Assembly: GCA_045631905.1 (NCBI GenBank)
Contig: JAZQVO010000034.1
Span: 1 to 38,953 of the forward strand
Source of the DNA: HGM04593 sp045631905
GTDB lineage: Bacteria; Bacteroidota; Bacteroidia; Bacteroidales; Bacteroidaceae
Direction of reading: 5' to 3'
DNA: 38,953 nucleotides
Shown: one piece after another, positions 1 to 8,229 of the stretch
How positions within the stretch are numbered: the stretch's first letter is position 1
Layout: every line of letters begins with the position of its first letter
Translations under genes and position numbers: made by a program
The notes under the pieces: generated by a model
What the model was told of the DNA's origin: nothing
The model's input: only the letters and a program-made list of their open reading frames with translations
The model's database searches: none

Positions 1-1
1 G

Positions 2-262
2 GCCGCTTCTTACAACGTTGAGAAACTGTTGCGTTCTGCTATCGCTAACTGGGAGCAGAAGAACGAGCGCAAGGCCGAGAATGGCGAGCTGTACATCTCA
101 CAGATCTTTGTAGATGAGGCACGCACACTTTATCGTATGCGCCCTGCACCTCAGGGTCGCGGATACAGAATCCGTAAGCGTTCCAACCACGTTACAATCT
201 ACGTGGACACTAAAGTAAGTAATGACAATAAAAAAGTAGAAAGCAATGGGACAGAAGGTTAA
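2..262 (+). CDS. rplV: 50S ribosomal protein L22, C-terminal part (cut by window edge)
   Basis: This is the 3' end of the L22 gene; the start lies upstream of the window. L22 binds domain I-VI contacts of 23S rRNA and its long beta hairpin lines the peptide exit tunnel. The frame is open from base 2 and reads the L22 C-terminal half, including the segment LLRSAIANWEQKN and the tunnel hairpin region with MRPAPQGRGYRIRKR, followed by the expected THVT-like strand (NHVTIYV). A short hydrophilic tail ends at 262. The last 17 bases overlap the start of rpsC, which suggests translational coupling, as is usual in the S10 operon. Identification is from sequence recall of the family. Confidence 0.95.
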   Translation, partial: AASYNVEKLLRSAIANWEQKNERKAENGELYISQIFVDEARTLYRMRPAPQGRGYRIRKRSNHVTIYVDTKVSNDNKKVESNGTEG

Positions 263-974
263 TCCAATTAGTAATCGATTAGGTATCATCAGAGGATGGG
301 ATTCCAACTGGTACGGTGGTAAGAACTACGGTGACGAATTGGTTGAAGATTCAAAGATCAGAAAATACCTTAATGTACGTCTGGCTAAGGCAAGCGTTTC
401 TAAGATTGTCATCGAGCGTACTTTGAAACTTGTTACTATTACCGTTTGTACCGCAAAGCCAGGTATCATCATCGGTAAGGGTGGTCAGGAGGTTGACAAA
501 TTGAAGGAGGAGTTGAAGAAGATCACTGACAAGGATATCCAGATTAATATTTTTGAAGTTAAGAAACTCGAGCTTGACGCTACTATCGTTGCTAACAGCA
601 TTGCACGTCAGGTAGAGGGTAAAATCGCATACCGTCGCGCTATCAAGACCGCTATTGCTAACACAATGCGTATGGGTGCTGAGGGTATCAAGATCCAGAT
701 TTCAGGTCGTTTGAACGGTGCCGAGATGGCTCGTTCTGAGATGTACAAGGAGGGTCGTACTCCACTGCACACATTCCGTGCCGATATCGACTACTGCCAG
801 GCTGAGGCTTTGACAAAGGTTGGTATCCTTGGTATCAAGGTTTGGATTTGCCGTGGCGAGGTTTATGGTAAGAGAGACTTGGCTCCTAACTTTACACAGA
901 GCAAGGAGAGCGGTTTCAACAACAACCAGGCTGGCGGAAGAAACTTCAAACGTAAGAAAAACAACAATCGCTAA
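246..974 (+). CDS. rpsC: 30S ribosomal protein S3
   Basis: S3 is a component of the 30S head at the mRNA entry site. The start MGQKVNPISNRLG is the conserved S3 N-terminus. The type II KH domain is visible with its GKGG loop at residues 77-80, and the C-terminal domain contains GRLNGAEMARSE, which is diagnostic. At 242 aa it is slightly longer than the E. coli protein (233 aa) because of a basic, Asn-rich tail that is common in Bacteroidota. It starts inside the end of rplV and precedes rplP by 20 bases, which is the standard S10 operon order. Confidence 0.98.
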   Translation: MGQKVNPISNRLGIIRGWDSNWYGGKNYGDELVEDSKIRKYLNVRLAKASVSKIVIERTLKLVTITVCTAKPGIIIGKGGQEVDKLKEELKKITDKDIQINIFEVKKLELDATIVANSIARQVEGKIAYRRAIKTAIANTMRMGAEGIKIQISGRLNGAEMARSEMYKEGRTPLHTFRADIDYCQAEALTKVGILGIKVWICRGEVYGKRDLAPNFTQSKESGFNNNQAGGRNFKRKKNNNR

Positions 975-994
975 CGAATTGAATTTCAAGAATT

Positions 995-1423
995 ATGTTA
1001 CAGCCTAAAAAGACAAAATATAGAAGAGTGCAGCACGGTGTGCAGAAAGGTTTCGCTCAGAGAGGAAGCCAACTCGCATTCGGTTCTTTCGGAATCAAGT
1101 GCTTGCAGTACAAATGGTTGAACGGTCGCCAGATAGAGGCTGCTCGTATTGCAGTAACACGTTACATGCAACGTCAGGGCCAGATTTGGATCCGTATATT
1201 CCCCGACAAACCTATCACTCGTAAACCTGCCGATGTACGTATGGGTAAGGGTAAAGGTGATCCCGAAGGTTTTGTATTCCCCGTTACACCGGGCCGTATA
1301 TTGATTGAGGTAGAGGGAGTTTCATTCGAAATTGCAAAAGAGGCTTTGCGCCTTGCTGCACAAAAACTTCCTGTTACAACTAAGTTTATTGTTAGACGCG
1401 ATTACGATTTTAATCAGGCATAA
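995..1423 (+). CDS. rplP: 50S ribosomal protein L16
   Basis: L16 sits near the peptidyl transferase centre and helps position A-site tRNA. The start MLQPKKTKYRRVQHG and the segment MGKGKGDPEGFVFPV are strongly conserved L16 signatures, and the length of 142 aa fits the family (136-144 aa). The conserved Arg that is hydroxylated in some bacteria lies in the GKGKG-adjacent region, but no modification can be read from DNA. The gene lies between rpsC and rpmC, two bases before the latter. Confidence 0.98.
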   Translation: MLQPKKTKYRRVQHGVQKGFAQRGSQLAFGSFGIKCLQYKWLNGRQIEAARIAVTRYMQRQGQIWIRIFPDKPITRKPADVRMGKGKGDPEGFVFPVTPGRILIEVEGVSFEIAKEALRLAAQKLPVTTKFIVRRDYDFNQA

Positions 1424-1425
1424 TT

Positions 1426-1620
1426 ATGAAAATAGCAGAAATCAAAGAGCTCTCTACTAAGGAGCTACAAGAAAGAATTGAGGCTGATGTAACTCGTTAT
1501 GCCCAAATGAAACTGAATCACGCAATTTCACCTCTGGAGAACCCCGAGCAGTTGAAGAACCTACGTCGTGATATAGCACGTATGAAAGGTGAGTTGCGCT
1601 CTCGCGAATTAAATAAATAA
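1426..1620 (+). CDS. rpmC: 50S ribosomal protein L29
   Basis: L29 is a small helical hairpin protein at the tunnel exit, where it contacts trigger factor and SRP. The start MKIAEIKELSTKELQ and the central KNLRRDIARMK match the family, and 64 aa is the normal length. It begins two bases after the rplP stop and is followed by rpsQ after nine bases, so it is co-translated with its neighbours. Confidence 0.97.
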   Translation: MKIAEIKELSTKELQERIEADVTRYAQMKLNHAISPLENPEQLKNLRRDIARMKGELRSRELNK

Positions 1621-1629
1621 TTAAGACTT

Positions 1630-1887
1630 ATGGAAGTTAGAAATTTAAGAAAAGAGCGTACCGGTATAGTTGTAAGCACTAAGATGGAGAAAACTATCAC
1701 CGTTGCAGCTAAATTTAAAGAGAAGCACCCCATCTACGGAAAATTCGTGAGCAGAACAAAGAAATATCACGTACACGATGAGAAGAATGAGTGCTCTGTT
1801 GGCGATACAGTTCGCATCATGGAGACTCGTCCTTTGAGCAAGACAAAGAGATGGAGATTAGTAGAAATCATCGAAAAAGTTAAGTAA
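1630..1887 (+). CDS. rpsQ: 30S ribosomal protein S17
   Basis: S17 is an OB-fold primary binder of 16S rRNA. The protein shows the family core RTGIVVSTKMEKTITV followed by a YGKFVSRTKKYHVHDE segment and GDTVRIMETRPLSKTKRW, which is the S17 signature. At 85 aa it has the usual bacterial length. It lies in the canonical place between rpmC and rplN, two bases before rplN. Confidence 0.98.
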   Translation: MEVRNLRKERTGIVVSTKMEKTITVAAKFKEKHPIYGKFVSRTKKYHVHDEKNECSVGDTVRIMETRPLSKTKRWRLVEIIEKVK

Positions 1888-1889
1888 TT

Positions 1890-2258
1890 ATGATACAGGT
1901 TGAATCTAGACTTACAGTATGTGATAATAGCGGCGCAAAGGAAGCTTTGTGTATTCGTGTGCTTGGTGGCACACGCCGTCGCTATGCTTCTGTGGGAGAC
2001 GTTATCGTGGTAGCTGTTAAGAGCGTTACCCCCTCAAGCGATATGAAAAAGGGAGCTGTATCAAAAGCCCTTATTGTTCGTACTAAGAAGGAGGTTCGTC
2101 GTCAGGACGGTTCATACATTCGTTTCGATGACAATGCCTGCATTCTGTTGAATAATGCCGGTGAGATGCGTGGTAGCCGTATTTTCGGTCCCGTAGCACG
2201 TGAGCTCCGCCAAACCGACTATACAAAAGTTGTGTCTTTGGCACCCGAGGTACTTTAA
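1890..2258 (+). CDS. rplN: 50S ribosomal protein L14
   Basis: L14 binds 23S rRNA at the subunit interface and forms bridge B8; it is also the docking point of the silencing factor RsfS. The first residues MIQVESRLTVCDNSGAKEA and the later GSRIFGPVARELR are conserved signatures. The length of 122 aa is exactly that of the family. It is the first gene of the spc segment and follows rpsQ without a break, so S10 and spc are probably one transcript here. Confidence 0.98.
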   Translation: MIQVESRLTVCDNSGAKEALCIRVLGGTRRRYASVGDVIVVAVKSVTPSSDMKKGAVSKALIVRTKKEVRRQDGSYIRFDDNACILLNNAGEMRGSRIFGPVARELRQTDYTKVVSLAPEVL

Positions 2259-2277
2259 TATTTAAATTTTTGAAGTA

Positions 2278-2595
2278 ATGAAGAAATTACATATCAAGAA
2301 AGGTGATATGGTCATCGTAAACTCTGGCGAGGACAAAGGCAAGACCGGTAAGGTGTTGCAGGTAATCGTTGAGAAGGACCGTGCCATCGTAGAAGGCGTT
2401 AATATGGTTTCTAAGAGCACGAAACCCAGCGCAAAGAATCCTCATGGAGGTATTGTAAAACAAGAAGCTTCAATCCACGTGTCTAACCTCAACTTGGTTG
2501 ATCCCAAGAGCGGTAAGGCAACTCGTATCGGCCGTAAGGTTAATGCCGAGGGTAAGAAGGTTCGTTATGCTAAAAAATCAGGAGAGGAGATTTAA
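2278..2595 (+). CDS. rplX: 50S ribosomal protein L24
   Basis: L24 is an assembly-initiating protein with a KOW motif. The KOW segment KKGDMVIVNSGEDKGKTGKV is at residues 7-27, and the KQEASIHVSNLNLVD stretch is typical of bacterial L24. Length is 105 aa. The gene ends two bases before rplE, and its last codons are purine-rich (GGAGAGGAG), which gives the next gene an accidental or functional Shine-Dalgarno-like stretch. Confidence 0.98.
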   Translation: MKKLHIKKGDMVIVNSGEDKGKTGKVLQVIVEKDRAIVEGVNMVSKSTKPSAKNPHGGIVKQEASIHVSNLNLVDPKSGKATRIGRKVNAEGKKVRYAKKSGEEI

Positions 2596-2597
2596 AA

Positions 2598-3155
2598 ATG
2601 AGTAATACAGCCAGCCTTAAAAAAGAATATGCCGAGCGTATTGCTCCGGCGTTGATGAAACAGTTTAACTATTCATCACCCATGCAGGTACCTGTACTCA
2701 AGAAGATCGTTATCAACGAGGGTCTTGGTGCAGCTACTCAGGACAAGAAGATTATCGATGTTGCTATCAACGAGATTACAGCCATCACAGGTCAGAAAGC
2801 TGTTGCTACTGTATCTCGCAAGGATATCTCGAACTTCAAACTCCGTAAGAAAATGCCTATCGGCGTAATGGTTACACTTCGTCGCGAGCGCATGTACGAG
2901 TTCTTGGAGCGTTTGATTCGCGTGGCTCTTCCCCGTATCCGCGACTTCAAGGGTATCGAGAGCAAGTTCGACGGTAACGGTAACTACTCTTTGGGCATCA
3001 AGGAGCAGATTATCTTCCCCGAGACCAACATCGACAACATTATGCGTCTTACCGGTATGAATATCACATTCGTAACCACCGCAAAGACCGACGAAGAGGG
3101 TTATGCTCTGCTTAAAGAGTTTGGTCTACCTTTTAAAAACGCTAAAAATTCGTAA
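2598..3155 (+). CDS. rplE: 50S ribosomal protein L5
   Basis: L5 binds 5S rRNA and contacts P-site tRNA in the central protuberance. The conserved blocks VPVLKKIVINEGLG, GQKAVATVSRKDISNFKLR and NYSLGIKEQIIFPE are all present in order. At 185 aa it is slightly longer than the E. coli protein (179 aa). It lies between rplX and rpsN with gaps of two and six bases. Confidence 0.98.
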   Translation: MSNTASLKKEYAERIAPALMKQFNYSSPMQVPVLKKIVINEGLGAATQDKKIIDVAINEITAITGQKAVATVSRKDISNFKLRKKMPIGVMVTLRRERMYEFLERLIRVALPRIRDFKGIESKFDGNGNYSLGIKEQIIFPETNIDNIMRLTGMNITFVTTAKTDEEGYALLKEFGLPFKNAKNS

Positions 3156-3161
3156 GTAACT

Positions 3162-3461
3162 ATGGCAAAAGAATCAATGAAGGCTCGTGAGGTAAAACGA
3201 GCAAAGTTGGCCAAGAAATATGCCGCTAAACGTGAGGCTTTGAAGAAGATCGTTAATACCGGTACTCCCGAAGAGGCTTACGAGGCAGCACGCAAGTTGC
3301 AGGAGTTGCCTTTGAACTCAAACCCCATTCGCATGCACAACCGTTGCAAGCTTACAGGTCGTCCCAAAGGTTATATCCGTCTTTTCGGCATCTCTCGTAT
3401 ACAGTTCCGTGAGATGGCATCGCAAGGTCTTATCCCCGGTGTTAAGAAAGCAAGTTGGTAA
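3162..3461 (+). CDS. rpsN: 30S ribosomal protein S14, long zinc-free form
   Basis: S14 belongs to the 30S head. The C-terminal signature NRCKLTGRPKGYIRLFG and the ending VKKASW identify it. At 99 aa it is the long form: the CxxC pairs of the short zinc-binding form are absent and only one Cys remains. It sits between rplE and rpsH as in other spc operons. Confidence 0.97.
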   Translation: MAKESMKAREVKRAKLAKKYAAKREALKKIVNTGTPEEAYEAARKLQELPLNSNPIRMHNRCKLTGRPKGYIRLFGISRIQFREMASQGLIPGVKKASW

Positions 3462-3523
3462 AATTTTGAGTGTTTAATATAAATATTGTCAGGGAAGTCC
3501 TGATCAATTTAAATTCATTTTTT

Positions 3524-3919
3524 ATGACAGATCCTATTGCAGATTATTTGACGAGGTTGAGAAACGCCATTCAAGCTAAGCACAGAGTGGTTGAGGTTCC
3601 TGCCTCTAACCTCAAAAAGGAGATCACTAAGATTCTTTTTGAGAAGGGTTACATCTTGAACTACAAGTTCGTTGAAGATGGCCCCCAAGGCACAATTAAG
3701 ATTGCCTTGAAGTACGACGCTGTAAACAAAGTAAACGCTATCAAGAACTTGGTTCGCGTTTCTACTCCCGGTTTGCGTCGTTATACGGGATACAAAGATA
3801 TGCCCAGAGTGATTAATGGATTGGGTATCGCTATTTTGTCGACATCCAAAGGTGTAATGACAGACAAGGAGGCAGCTGCCGAGAAAATCGGTGGTGAGGT
3901 GCTTTGCTATGTCTACTAA
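3524..3919 (+). CDS. rpsH: 30S ribosomal protein S8
   Basis: S8 binds the central domain of 16S rRNA and is the autoregulator of the spc operon in E. coli. The family start is MTDPIADYLTRLRNAI, so I place the start at 3524. An upstream in-frame ATG at 3470 would add 18 residues without family resemblance. The C-terminal KGVMTDKEAAAEKIGGEVLCYVY matches the conserved S8 end (131 aa in total). The gap to rpsN is 62 bases, one of the larger ones in this operon. An S8-binding regulatory site cannot be judged by eye. Confidence 0.95.
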   Translation: MTDPIADYLTRLRNAIQAKHRVVEVPASNLKKEITKILFEKGYILNYKFVEDGPQGTIKIALKYDAVNKVNAIKNLVRVSTPGLRRYTGYKDMPRVINGLGIAILSTSKGVMTDKEAAAEKIGGEVLCYVY

Positions 3920-3936
3920 TAGAGGAGGATTGAGCA

Positions 3937-4515
3937 ATGTCTAGAATTGGTAAATTACCTATTAGTATTCCCGCAAACGTTACTGTTGCTGTGAGCAACG
4001 ATAACGTAGTTACTGTGAAAGGTCCCAAAGGTGAGCTCTCTCAGAAGATCGATTCTTCAATCGCTGTAAATATCGAGGACGGTGTATTGACAGTTAAGTA
4101 TGCTGACGTTGAAACATACGCTGAGGCTACAAAACAACAGCACGCTTTCCATGGTTTGTACAGAGCGCTCATCAACAACATGGTAGTCGGTGTTTCTACC
4201 GGTTTCAGAAAAGAACTTGAACTTGTTGGTGTTGGTTACCGTGTAAACGACAAACCCAACAATGCAATAGAGTTGATACTTGGTTTTACTCACCCAATCT
4301 ACTTGCAGCTTCCCGCTGAGGTTAAGATTGAGACTAAATCTGAGAGAAATAAGAACCCTCTTATCATTTTGGAGTCTTGCAACAAGGAGTTGCTTGGTAT
4401 GATTTGTGCAAAAATCCGCTCATTCCGCAAGCCCGAGCCTTACAAGGGTAAAGGTGTTAAGTTTGTTGGCGAGATTATTCGTCGCAAGTCTGGTAAGTCG
4501 GCAGGTGCAAAATAA
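3937..4515 (+). CDS. rplF: 50S ribosomal protein L6
   Basis: L6 lies near the factor-binding site of the 50S subunit. The start MSRIGKLPISIP, the internal VGVGYR and the end PEPYKGKGVKFVGEIIRRK are the standard L6 signatures, and 192 aa is a little longer than the usual 177-184. The gene has a strong Shine-Dalgarno sequence (GAGGAGG at 3922-3928, eight bases before the ATG), which is unusual for this phylum, where most genes lack one. Confidence 0.98.
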   Translation: MSRIGKLPISIPANVTVAVSNDNVVTVKGPKGELSQKIDSSIAVNIEDGVLTVKYADVETYAEATKQQHAFHGLYRALINNMVVGVSTGFRKELELVGVGYRVNDKPNNAIELILGFTHPIYLQLPAEVKIETKSERNKNPLIILESCNKELLGMICAKIRSFRKPEPYKGKGVKFVGEIIRRKSGKSAGAK

Positions 4516-4535
4516 TTTAGTAAAATCGTAAGTAT

Positions 4536-4877
4536 ATGACAACAAAAATAGAAAGACGTACCAAGATTAAATATAGAGTGCGTAACAAGATTTCGGGTGT
4601 TGCCGAGCGTCCTCGTATGAGTGTGTTCCGTAGCAACAAACAAATCTATGTTCAGATAATTAATGACGAGACAGGCCAGACATTGGCTTCTGCATCTTCT
4701 CTTGGTCTTGAGGCTATGCCCAAGAAGGAGCAAGCTGCTAAGGTTGGTGAGTTGATCGCTAAGAAGGCTCAGGAGGCAGGTATTACTACCGTAGTCTTCG
4801 ACCGTAACGGTTATCTTTACCATGGTAGAGTTAAGGAAGTAGCTGACGCTGCACGTAATGGTGGTCTTAAATTCTAA
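4536..4877 (+). CDS. rplR: 50S ribosomal protein L18
   Basis: L18 works with L5 to dock 5S rRNA. Conserved blocks are RRTKIKYRVRNKI near the N-terminus, RPRMSVFRSNKQIYVQII in the middle and FDRNGYLYHGRVKEVADAAR near the end. Length is 113 aa, in the family range. It lies between rplF and rpsE, six bases before the latter. Confidence 0.98.
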   Translation: MTTKIERRTKIKYRVRNKISGVAERPRMSVFRSNKQIYVQIINDETGQTLASASSLGLEAMPKKEQAAKVGELIAKKAQEAGITTVVFDRNGYLYHGRVKEVADAARNGGLKF

Positions 4878-4883
4878 TGAACT

Positions 4884-5399
4884 ATGGCAATTAATAATAG
4901 AGTAAAAGTCGCAAACGACGTAGAATTGAAAGATAGATTGGTTGCTATCAACCGTGTAACAAAGGTTACAAAGGGTGGTCGTACATTCAGCTTCTCTGCA
5001 ATCGTTGTTGTAGGTAACGAGAATGGTATCATCGGTTACGGTCTTGGTAAAGCAAGCGAGGTAACAGCAGCTATCGCTAAGGGTGTTGAGGCAGCTAAGA
5101 AGAACCTTGTTCGTGTTCCTGTTCTTAAAGGAACAGTTCCCCACGAGCAGGTTGCACGTTTCGGTGGTGCTGAGGTTTTCATCAAGCCCGCATCACACGG
5201 TACAGGAGTGGTTGCCGGCGGTGCCATGCGTGCCGTTTTGGAGAGTGTTGGTATAACCGACGTTTTGGCTAAGTCTAAGGGTTCTTCTAACCCCCACAAC
5301 TTGGTAAAAGCTACTATCGCTGCATTGAGCGAGATGCGTGATGCACGTATGGTTGCACAGAACAGAGGTATCAGTATGAGTAAAGTATTTAACGGATAA
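4884..5399 (+). CDS. rpsE: 30S ribosomal protein S5
   Basis: S5 contributes to the mRNA entry tunnel and decoding accuracy. The double-stranded-RNA-binding-like N-terminal domain (VTKGGRTFSFSAIVVVGN) and the C-terminal signature GTGVVAGGAMRAVLESVGI are both present. At 171 aa it matches the family. Its stop codon (5397-5399) is part of the Shine-Dalgarno sequence of rpmD. Confidence 0.98.
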   Translation: MAINNRVKVANDVELKDRLVAINRVTKVTKGGRTFSFSAIVVVGNENGIIGYGLGKASEVTAAIAKGVEAAKKNLVRVPVLKGTVPHEQVARFGGAEVFIKPASHGTGVVAGGAMRAVLESVGITDVLAKSKGSSNPHNLVKATIAALSEMRDARMVAQNRGISMSKVFNG

Positions 5400-5413
5400 G
5401 GAGGATTTTTATA

Positions 5414-5593
5414 ATGGCTACAATTAAAATTAAACAGATTAAGAGCCGTATCGGTGCTCCTAAAACTCAGAAGTTGACACTCGATGCTCTTGGCCTTACA
5501 AAGATGAATAAGGTTGTTGAGCGCCCCGACAATGCTTCTATCCGTGGAATGGTTAAGAAAGTTCAGCATTTGGTTGCCATTGTTGAAGAGTAA
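5414..5593 (+). CDS. rpmD: 50S ribosomal protein L30
   Basis: This short gene encodes 59 aa. It begins MATIKIKQIKSRIG and contains LDALGLTKMNKVV and the RGMVKKVQHLV motif, all typical of bacterial L30. It has an exact Shine-Dalgarno sequence (TAAGGAGG at 5397-5404, nine bases before the ATG), which is rare in this phylum and firmly decides the start. It lies between rpsE and rplO in the standard order. Confidence 0.97.
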   Translation: MATIKIKQIKSRIGAPKTQKLTLDALGLTKMNKVVERPDNASIRGMVKKVQHLVAIVEE

Positions 5594-5618
5594 TTAATTC
5601 TTAAAATTAGATTAGGTT

Positions 5619-6065
5619 ATGAAATTAAATAATCTTAAACCCGCCGAAGGCTCTGTAAAGGCTCGTAAAAGAATAGGTCGTGGTACCGGTTCAGGTAGAG
5701 GTGGTACCTCTACACGTGGTCACAAAGGTGCCAAGTCACGTTCGGGCTATAAGAAGAAGATCGGTTTCGAAGGTGGTCAGATGCCTTTGCAACGTCGCGT
5801 ACCCAAGTACGGTTTTAAAAATATTAATCGTGTAGAGTACAAAGCAGTTAATCTTTCAACTCTTCAGGCTCTTGCCGAGAGCAAGTCTTTGGAGACAATC
5901 AATGTTGAGACTTTGATTGCAGCAGGTTTCATCTCATCAACTCAGTTGGTTAAGATTCTTGCAAACGGTACTTTGACTGCTAAATTGACAGTAGAGGCTC
6001 ACGCTTTCTCACAGAAGGCTATTGAGGCTATTGAGGCAGTAGGTGGAACAGTAGTAAAGCTTTAA
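5619..6065 (+). CDS. rplO: 50S ribosomal protein L15
   Basis: L15 is a late-assembly 50S protein with a long N-terminal extension that reaches into the 23S rRNA. The N-terminus has MKLNNLKPAEGSVKARKR and the Gly/Arg-rich GRGTGSGRGGTSTRGHKG stretch, and the C-terminal half carries the family motif with VEAHAFSQKAIEAIEA. Length is 148 aa. It is followed three bases later by secY. Confidence 0.98.
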   Translation: MKLNNLKPAEGSVKARKRIGRGTGSGRGGTSTRGHKGAKSRSGYKKKIGFEGGQMPLQRRVPKYGFKNINRVEYKAVNLSTLQALAESKSLETINVETLIAAGFISSTQLVKILANGTLTAKLTVEAHAFSQKAIEAIEAVGGTVVKL

Positions 6066-6068
6066 GAC

Positions 6069-7415
6069 ATGGCAACAAAATCAAACCCTAAATTTATCCA
6101 GACCATAAAAAATATCTGGAAGATCGAAGATCTTAGAACGCGCATTGGTATCACTTTGCTTTTTGTCGCAATCTACAGATTCGGTTCTTTTGTGGTTCTC
6201 CCCGGTATTGAGCCCGCTATGCTCAAAGCTTTGGAGTCACAGACAGAAGGTGGTTTGATGTCTCTGCTTGATATGTTCTCGGGTGGTGCATTCTCTAATG
6301 CATCAATATTTGCCCTCGGTATTATGCCCTATATTTCGGCTTCTATCGTAATTCAGCTTCTTGCAATCGCTGTACCTTATTTCCAGAAGTTGCAGCGCGA
6401 GGGTGAGAGCGGACGTCGTAAGATTAACCAGTATACACGTTATTTGACTATACTGATTCTTCTTGTTCAGGCTCCCTCTTATCTCTTGAACCTGCGTTAT
6501 ACAGCAGGTGCCGCATTGAACGATTCGATTAATTGGAATATTTTCATGATTACATCGACAATTATACTCGCTGCCGGTAGTATGTTCATCCTTTGGTTGG
6601 GTGAACGTATCACCGACAAGGGTCTCGGTAACGGTGTATCTTTGATAATCATGATTGGTATCATAGCACGTCTTCCCCAAGCATTCATGCAGGAGTTTAC
6701 CTCTCGTTTGGGTGCTGCAACAGGCGGTGGTATCATCATGTTCCTTTTCGAGATTATGTTCTTGTTCTTTGTGGTATGTGCAGGAATCGCTCTTTTGCGT
6801 GGAACCCGTAAAATCCCCGTGCAGTATGCAAAACAGGCTGCAGGTGGTGCTTCGTTCACAGGAGCTCGTCAGTACCTTCCCTTGAAGGTGAATGCCGCAA
6901 ACGTTATGCCTATCATCTTTGCTCAGGCAATAATGTTCATACCTTTGGCATTCATGAACTATGGTGCAGGTAACGAGCCCTCTGCATTCTTGCAGTTGAT
7001 GAACGATCCCCAAAGTTGGGCATACAACCTGGTATTTGCGCTTCTTATCATATTGTTTACATATTTCTACACAGCCATCACAATCAACCCGATGCAGATG
7101 GCCGAAGATATGAAACGCAACAACGGTTATATCCCCGGCGTAAAACCCGGCAAAGATACTGCTGAACATATTGATACGATTATGTCGCGTATAACCCTTC
7201 CCGGAGCATTGTTCTTGGCTGTAATCGCAATACTTCCCGCTTTTGCAGGTGTGTTGGGTGTACAGCAGGGCTTCGCATCGTTCTTCGGAGGTACATCTTT
7301 ACTTATCCTTGTAGGTGTTGTTCTTGACACCTTGCAACAGATAGAAAGCTATCTTCTGATGAGACATTACGATGGTTTGCTCAGCTCGGGTCACATTAAG
7401 GGTCGTGTAGGTTAA
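6069..7415 (+). CDS. secY: SecY, channel subunit of the protein translocase
   Basis: SecY forms the membrane channel through which preproteins are exported or inserted. The 448-aa protein shows about ten hydrophobic helices. Family landmarks are RFGSFVVLPGIEP near the first helix and plug, PYISASIVIQLL in helix 2, QREGESGRRKINQYTRYLT, and the cytosolic loop after helix 8 with FYTAITINPMQMAEDMKRNNGYIPGVKPG. It is located at the end of the spc segment directly after rplO, where it is found in nearly all bacteria. There is no adenylate kinase gene after it; map follows instead. Confidence 0.98.
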   Translation: MATKSNPKFIQTIKNIWKIEDLRTRIGITLLFVAIYRFGSFVVLPGIEPAMLKALESQTEGGLMSLLDMFSGGAFSNASIFALGIMPYISASIVIQLLAIAVPYFQKLQREGESGRRKINQYTRYLTILILLVQAPSYLLNLRYTAGAALNDSINWNIFMITSTIILAAGSMFILWLGERITDKGLGNGVSLIIMIGIIARLPQAFMQEFTSRLGAATGGGIIMFLFEIMFLFFVVCAGIALLRGTRKIPVQYAKQAAGGASFTGARQYLPLKVNAANVMPIIFAQAIMFIPLAFMNYGAGNEPSAFLQLMNDPQSWAYNLVFALLIILFTYFYTAITINPMQMAEDMKRNNGYIPGVKPGKDTAEHIDTIMSRITLPGALFLAVIAILPAFAGVLGVQQGFASFFGGTSLLILVGVVLDTLQQIESYLLMRHYDGLLSSGHIKGRVG

Positions 7416-7430
7416 TTTGTAGAGCTAAGA

Positions 7431-8228
7431 ATGATATTTCTTAAAACATCAGACGAAATAGAATTACTTCGGCAGGCCAATCTGCTGGTAGGTAGAACGC
7501 TTGCCGAAGTAGCTAAAATAATAGAACCCGGAGTTACGACAAAGCAACTCGACAAGGTTGCTGAGGAGTTCATAAGGGATAATGGAGCGATACCCACATT
7601 CAAAGGTTACCCCAACTACGAGGGTGTACCGTTCCCCGGCTCAATTTGTGCCTCGGTAAATGAAGTGGTTGTTCATGGAATACCCAACGATGTACCCTTG
7701 AAAGAGGGCGATATAATATCGGTCGATTGTGGTACTTTGTTGAACGGTTTTTGTGGAGACTCTTGCTACACATTCTGTGTAGGCGAGGTCGATGAAGCCA
7801 CAAAGAGACTTTTGCAAGTTACAAAAGAGTCGCTCTATAAAGGTATTGAACAGGCTGTTCACGGCAAGCGTCTTGGCGATTTGGGTAGTGCAATACAAAC
7901 CCATTGCGAGCAGAACGGTTTTGGCGTGGTACGCGAGTTTGTAGGTCACGGTATCGGTCGCGACATGCACGAGGCCCCCGAGGTGCCCAACTATGGTCGC
8001 AAGGGTAACGGTTTGCAGTTGCGCGAAGGTATGTGTCTGGCCATAGAGCCCATGATAACACTTGGCAAGCGTCAGATATTCATGGAGCGTGACGGCTGGA
8101 CAGTGAAGACACGCGACCGCAAGAACGCGGCTCATTTTGAGCATACTGTTGCGGTAGGTAAGAACGGAGCCGACATCTTGTCGTCATTCGAGTTTGTAGA
8201 AGAGGTTTTAAGAAACAAAGGATATTAA
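7431..8228 (+). CDS. map: Type I methionine aminopeptidase
   Basis: This enzyme removes the initiator methionine from new proteins in the cytoplasm. The 265-aa protein has the pita-bread fold signatures. The five metal ligands can be assigned as D99 and D110 (in ISVDCGTLLNGFCGD), H173 (VGHGIGRDMHEAP), E206 (AIEPM) and E237 (FEHTV). The substrate-contact histidines are likely H82 (VVVHGIP) and H180. There is no N-terminal zinc-finger extension, so it is the short type Ia form. It lies between secY and infA and is co-transcribed with the ribosomal genes. Confidence 0.97.
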   Translation: MIFLKTSDEIELLRQANLLVGRTLAEVAKIIEPGVTTKQLDKVAEEFIRDNGAIPTFKGYPNYEGVPFPGSICASVNEVVVHGIPNDVPLKEGDIISVDCGTLLNGFCGDSCYTFCVGEVDEATKRLLQVTKESLYKGIEQAVHGKRLGDLGSAIQTHCEQNGFGVVREFVGHGIGRDMHEAPEVPNYGRKGNGLQLREGMCLAIEPMITLGKRQIFMERDGWTVKTRDRKNAAHFEHTVAVGKNGADILSSFEFVEEVLRNKGY

Positions 8229-8229
8229 T

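Noticed and set aside
3470..3523. N-terminal extension of S8 from the ATG at 3470
   Set aside because: The added residues do not resemble S8; the canonical MTDPIADYL start is at 3524.
6303..7169. Long open frame on the minus strand over secY
   Set aside because: It mirrors the codon pattern of secY, has a composition rich in Cys/His unlike a real protein, and matches no family I know.
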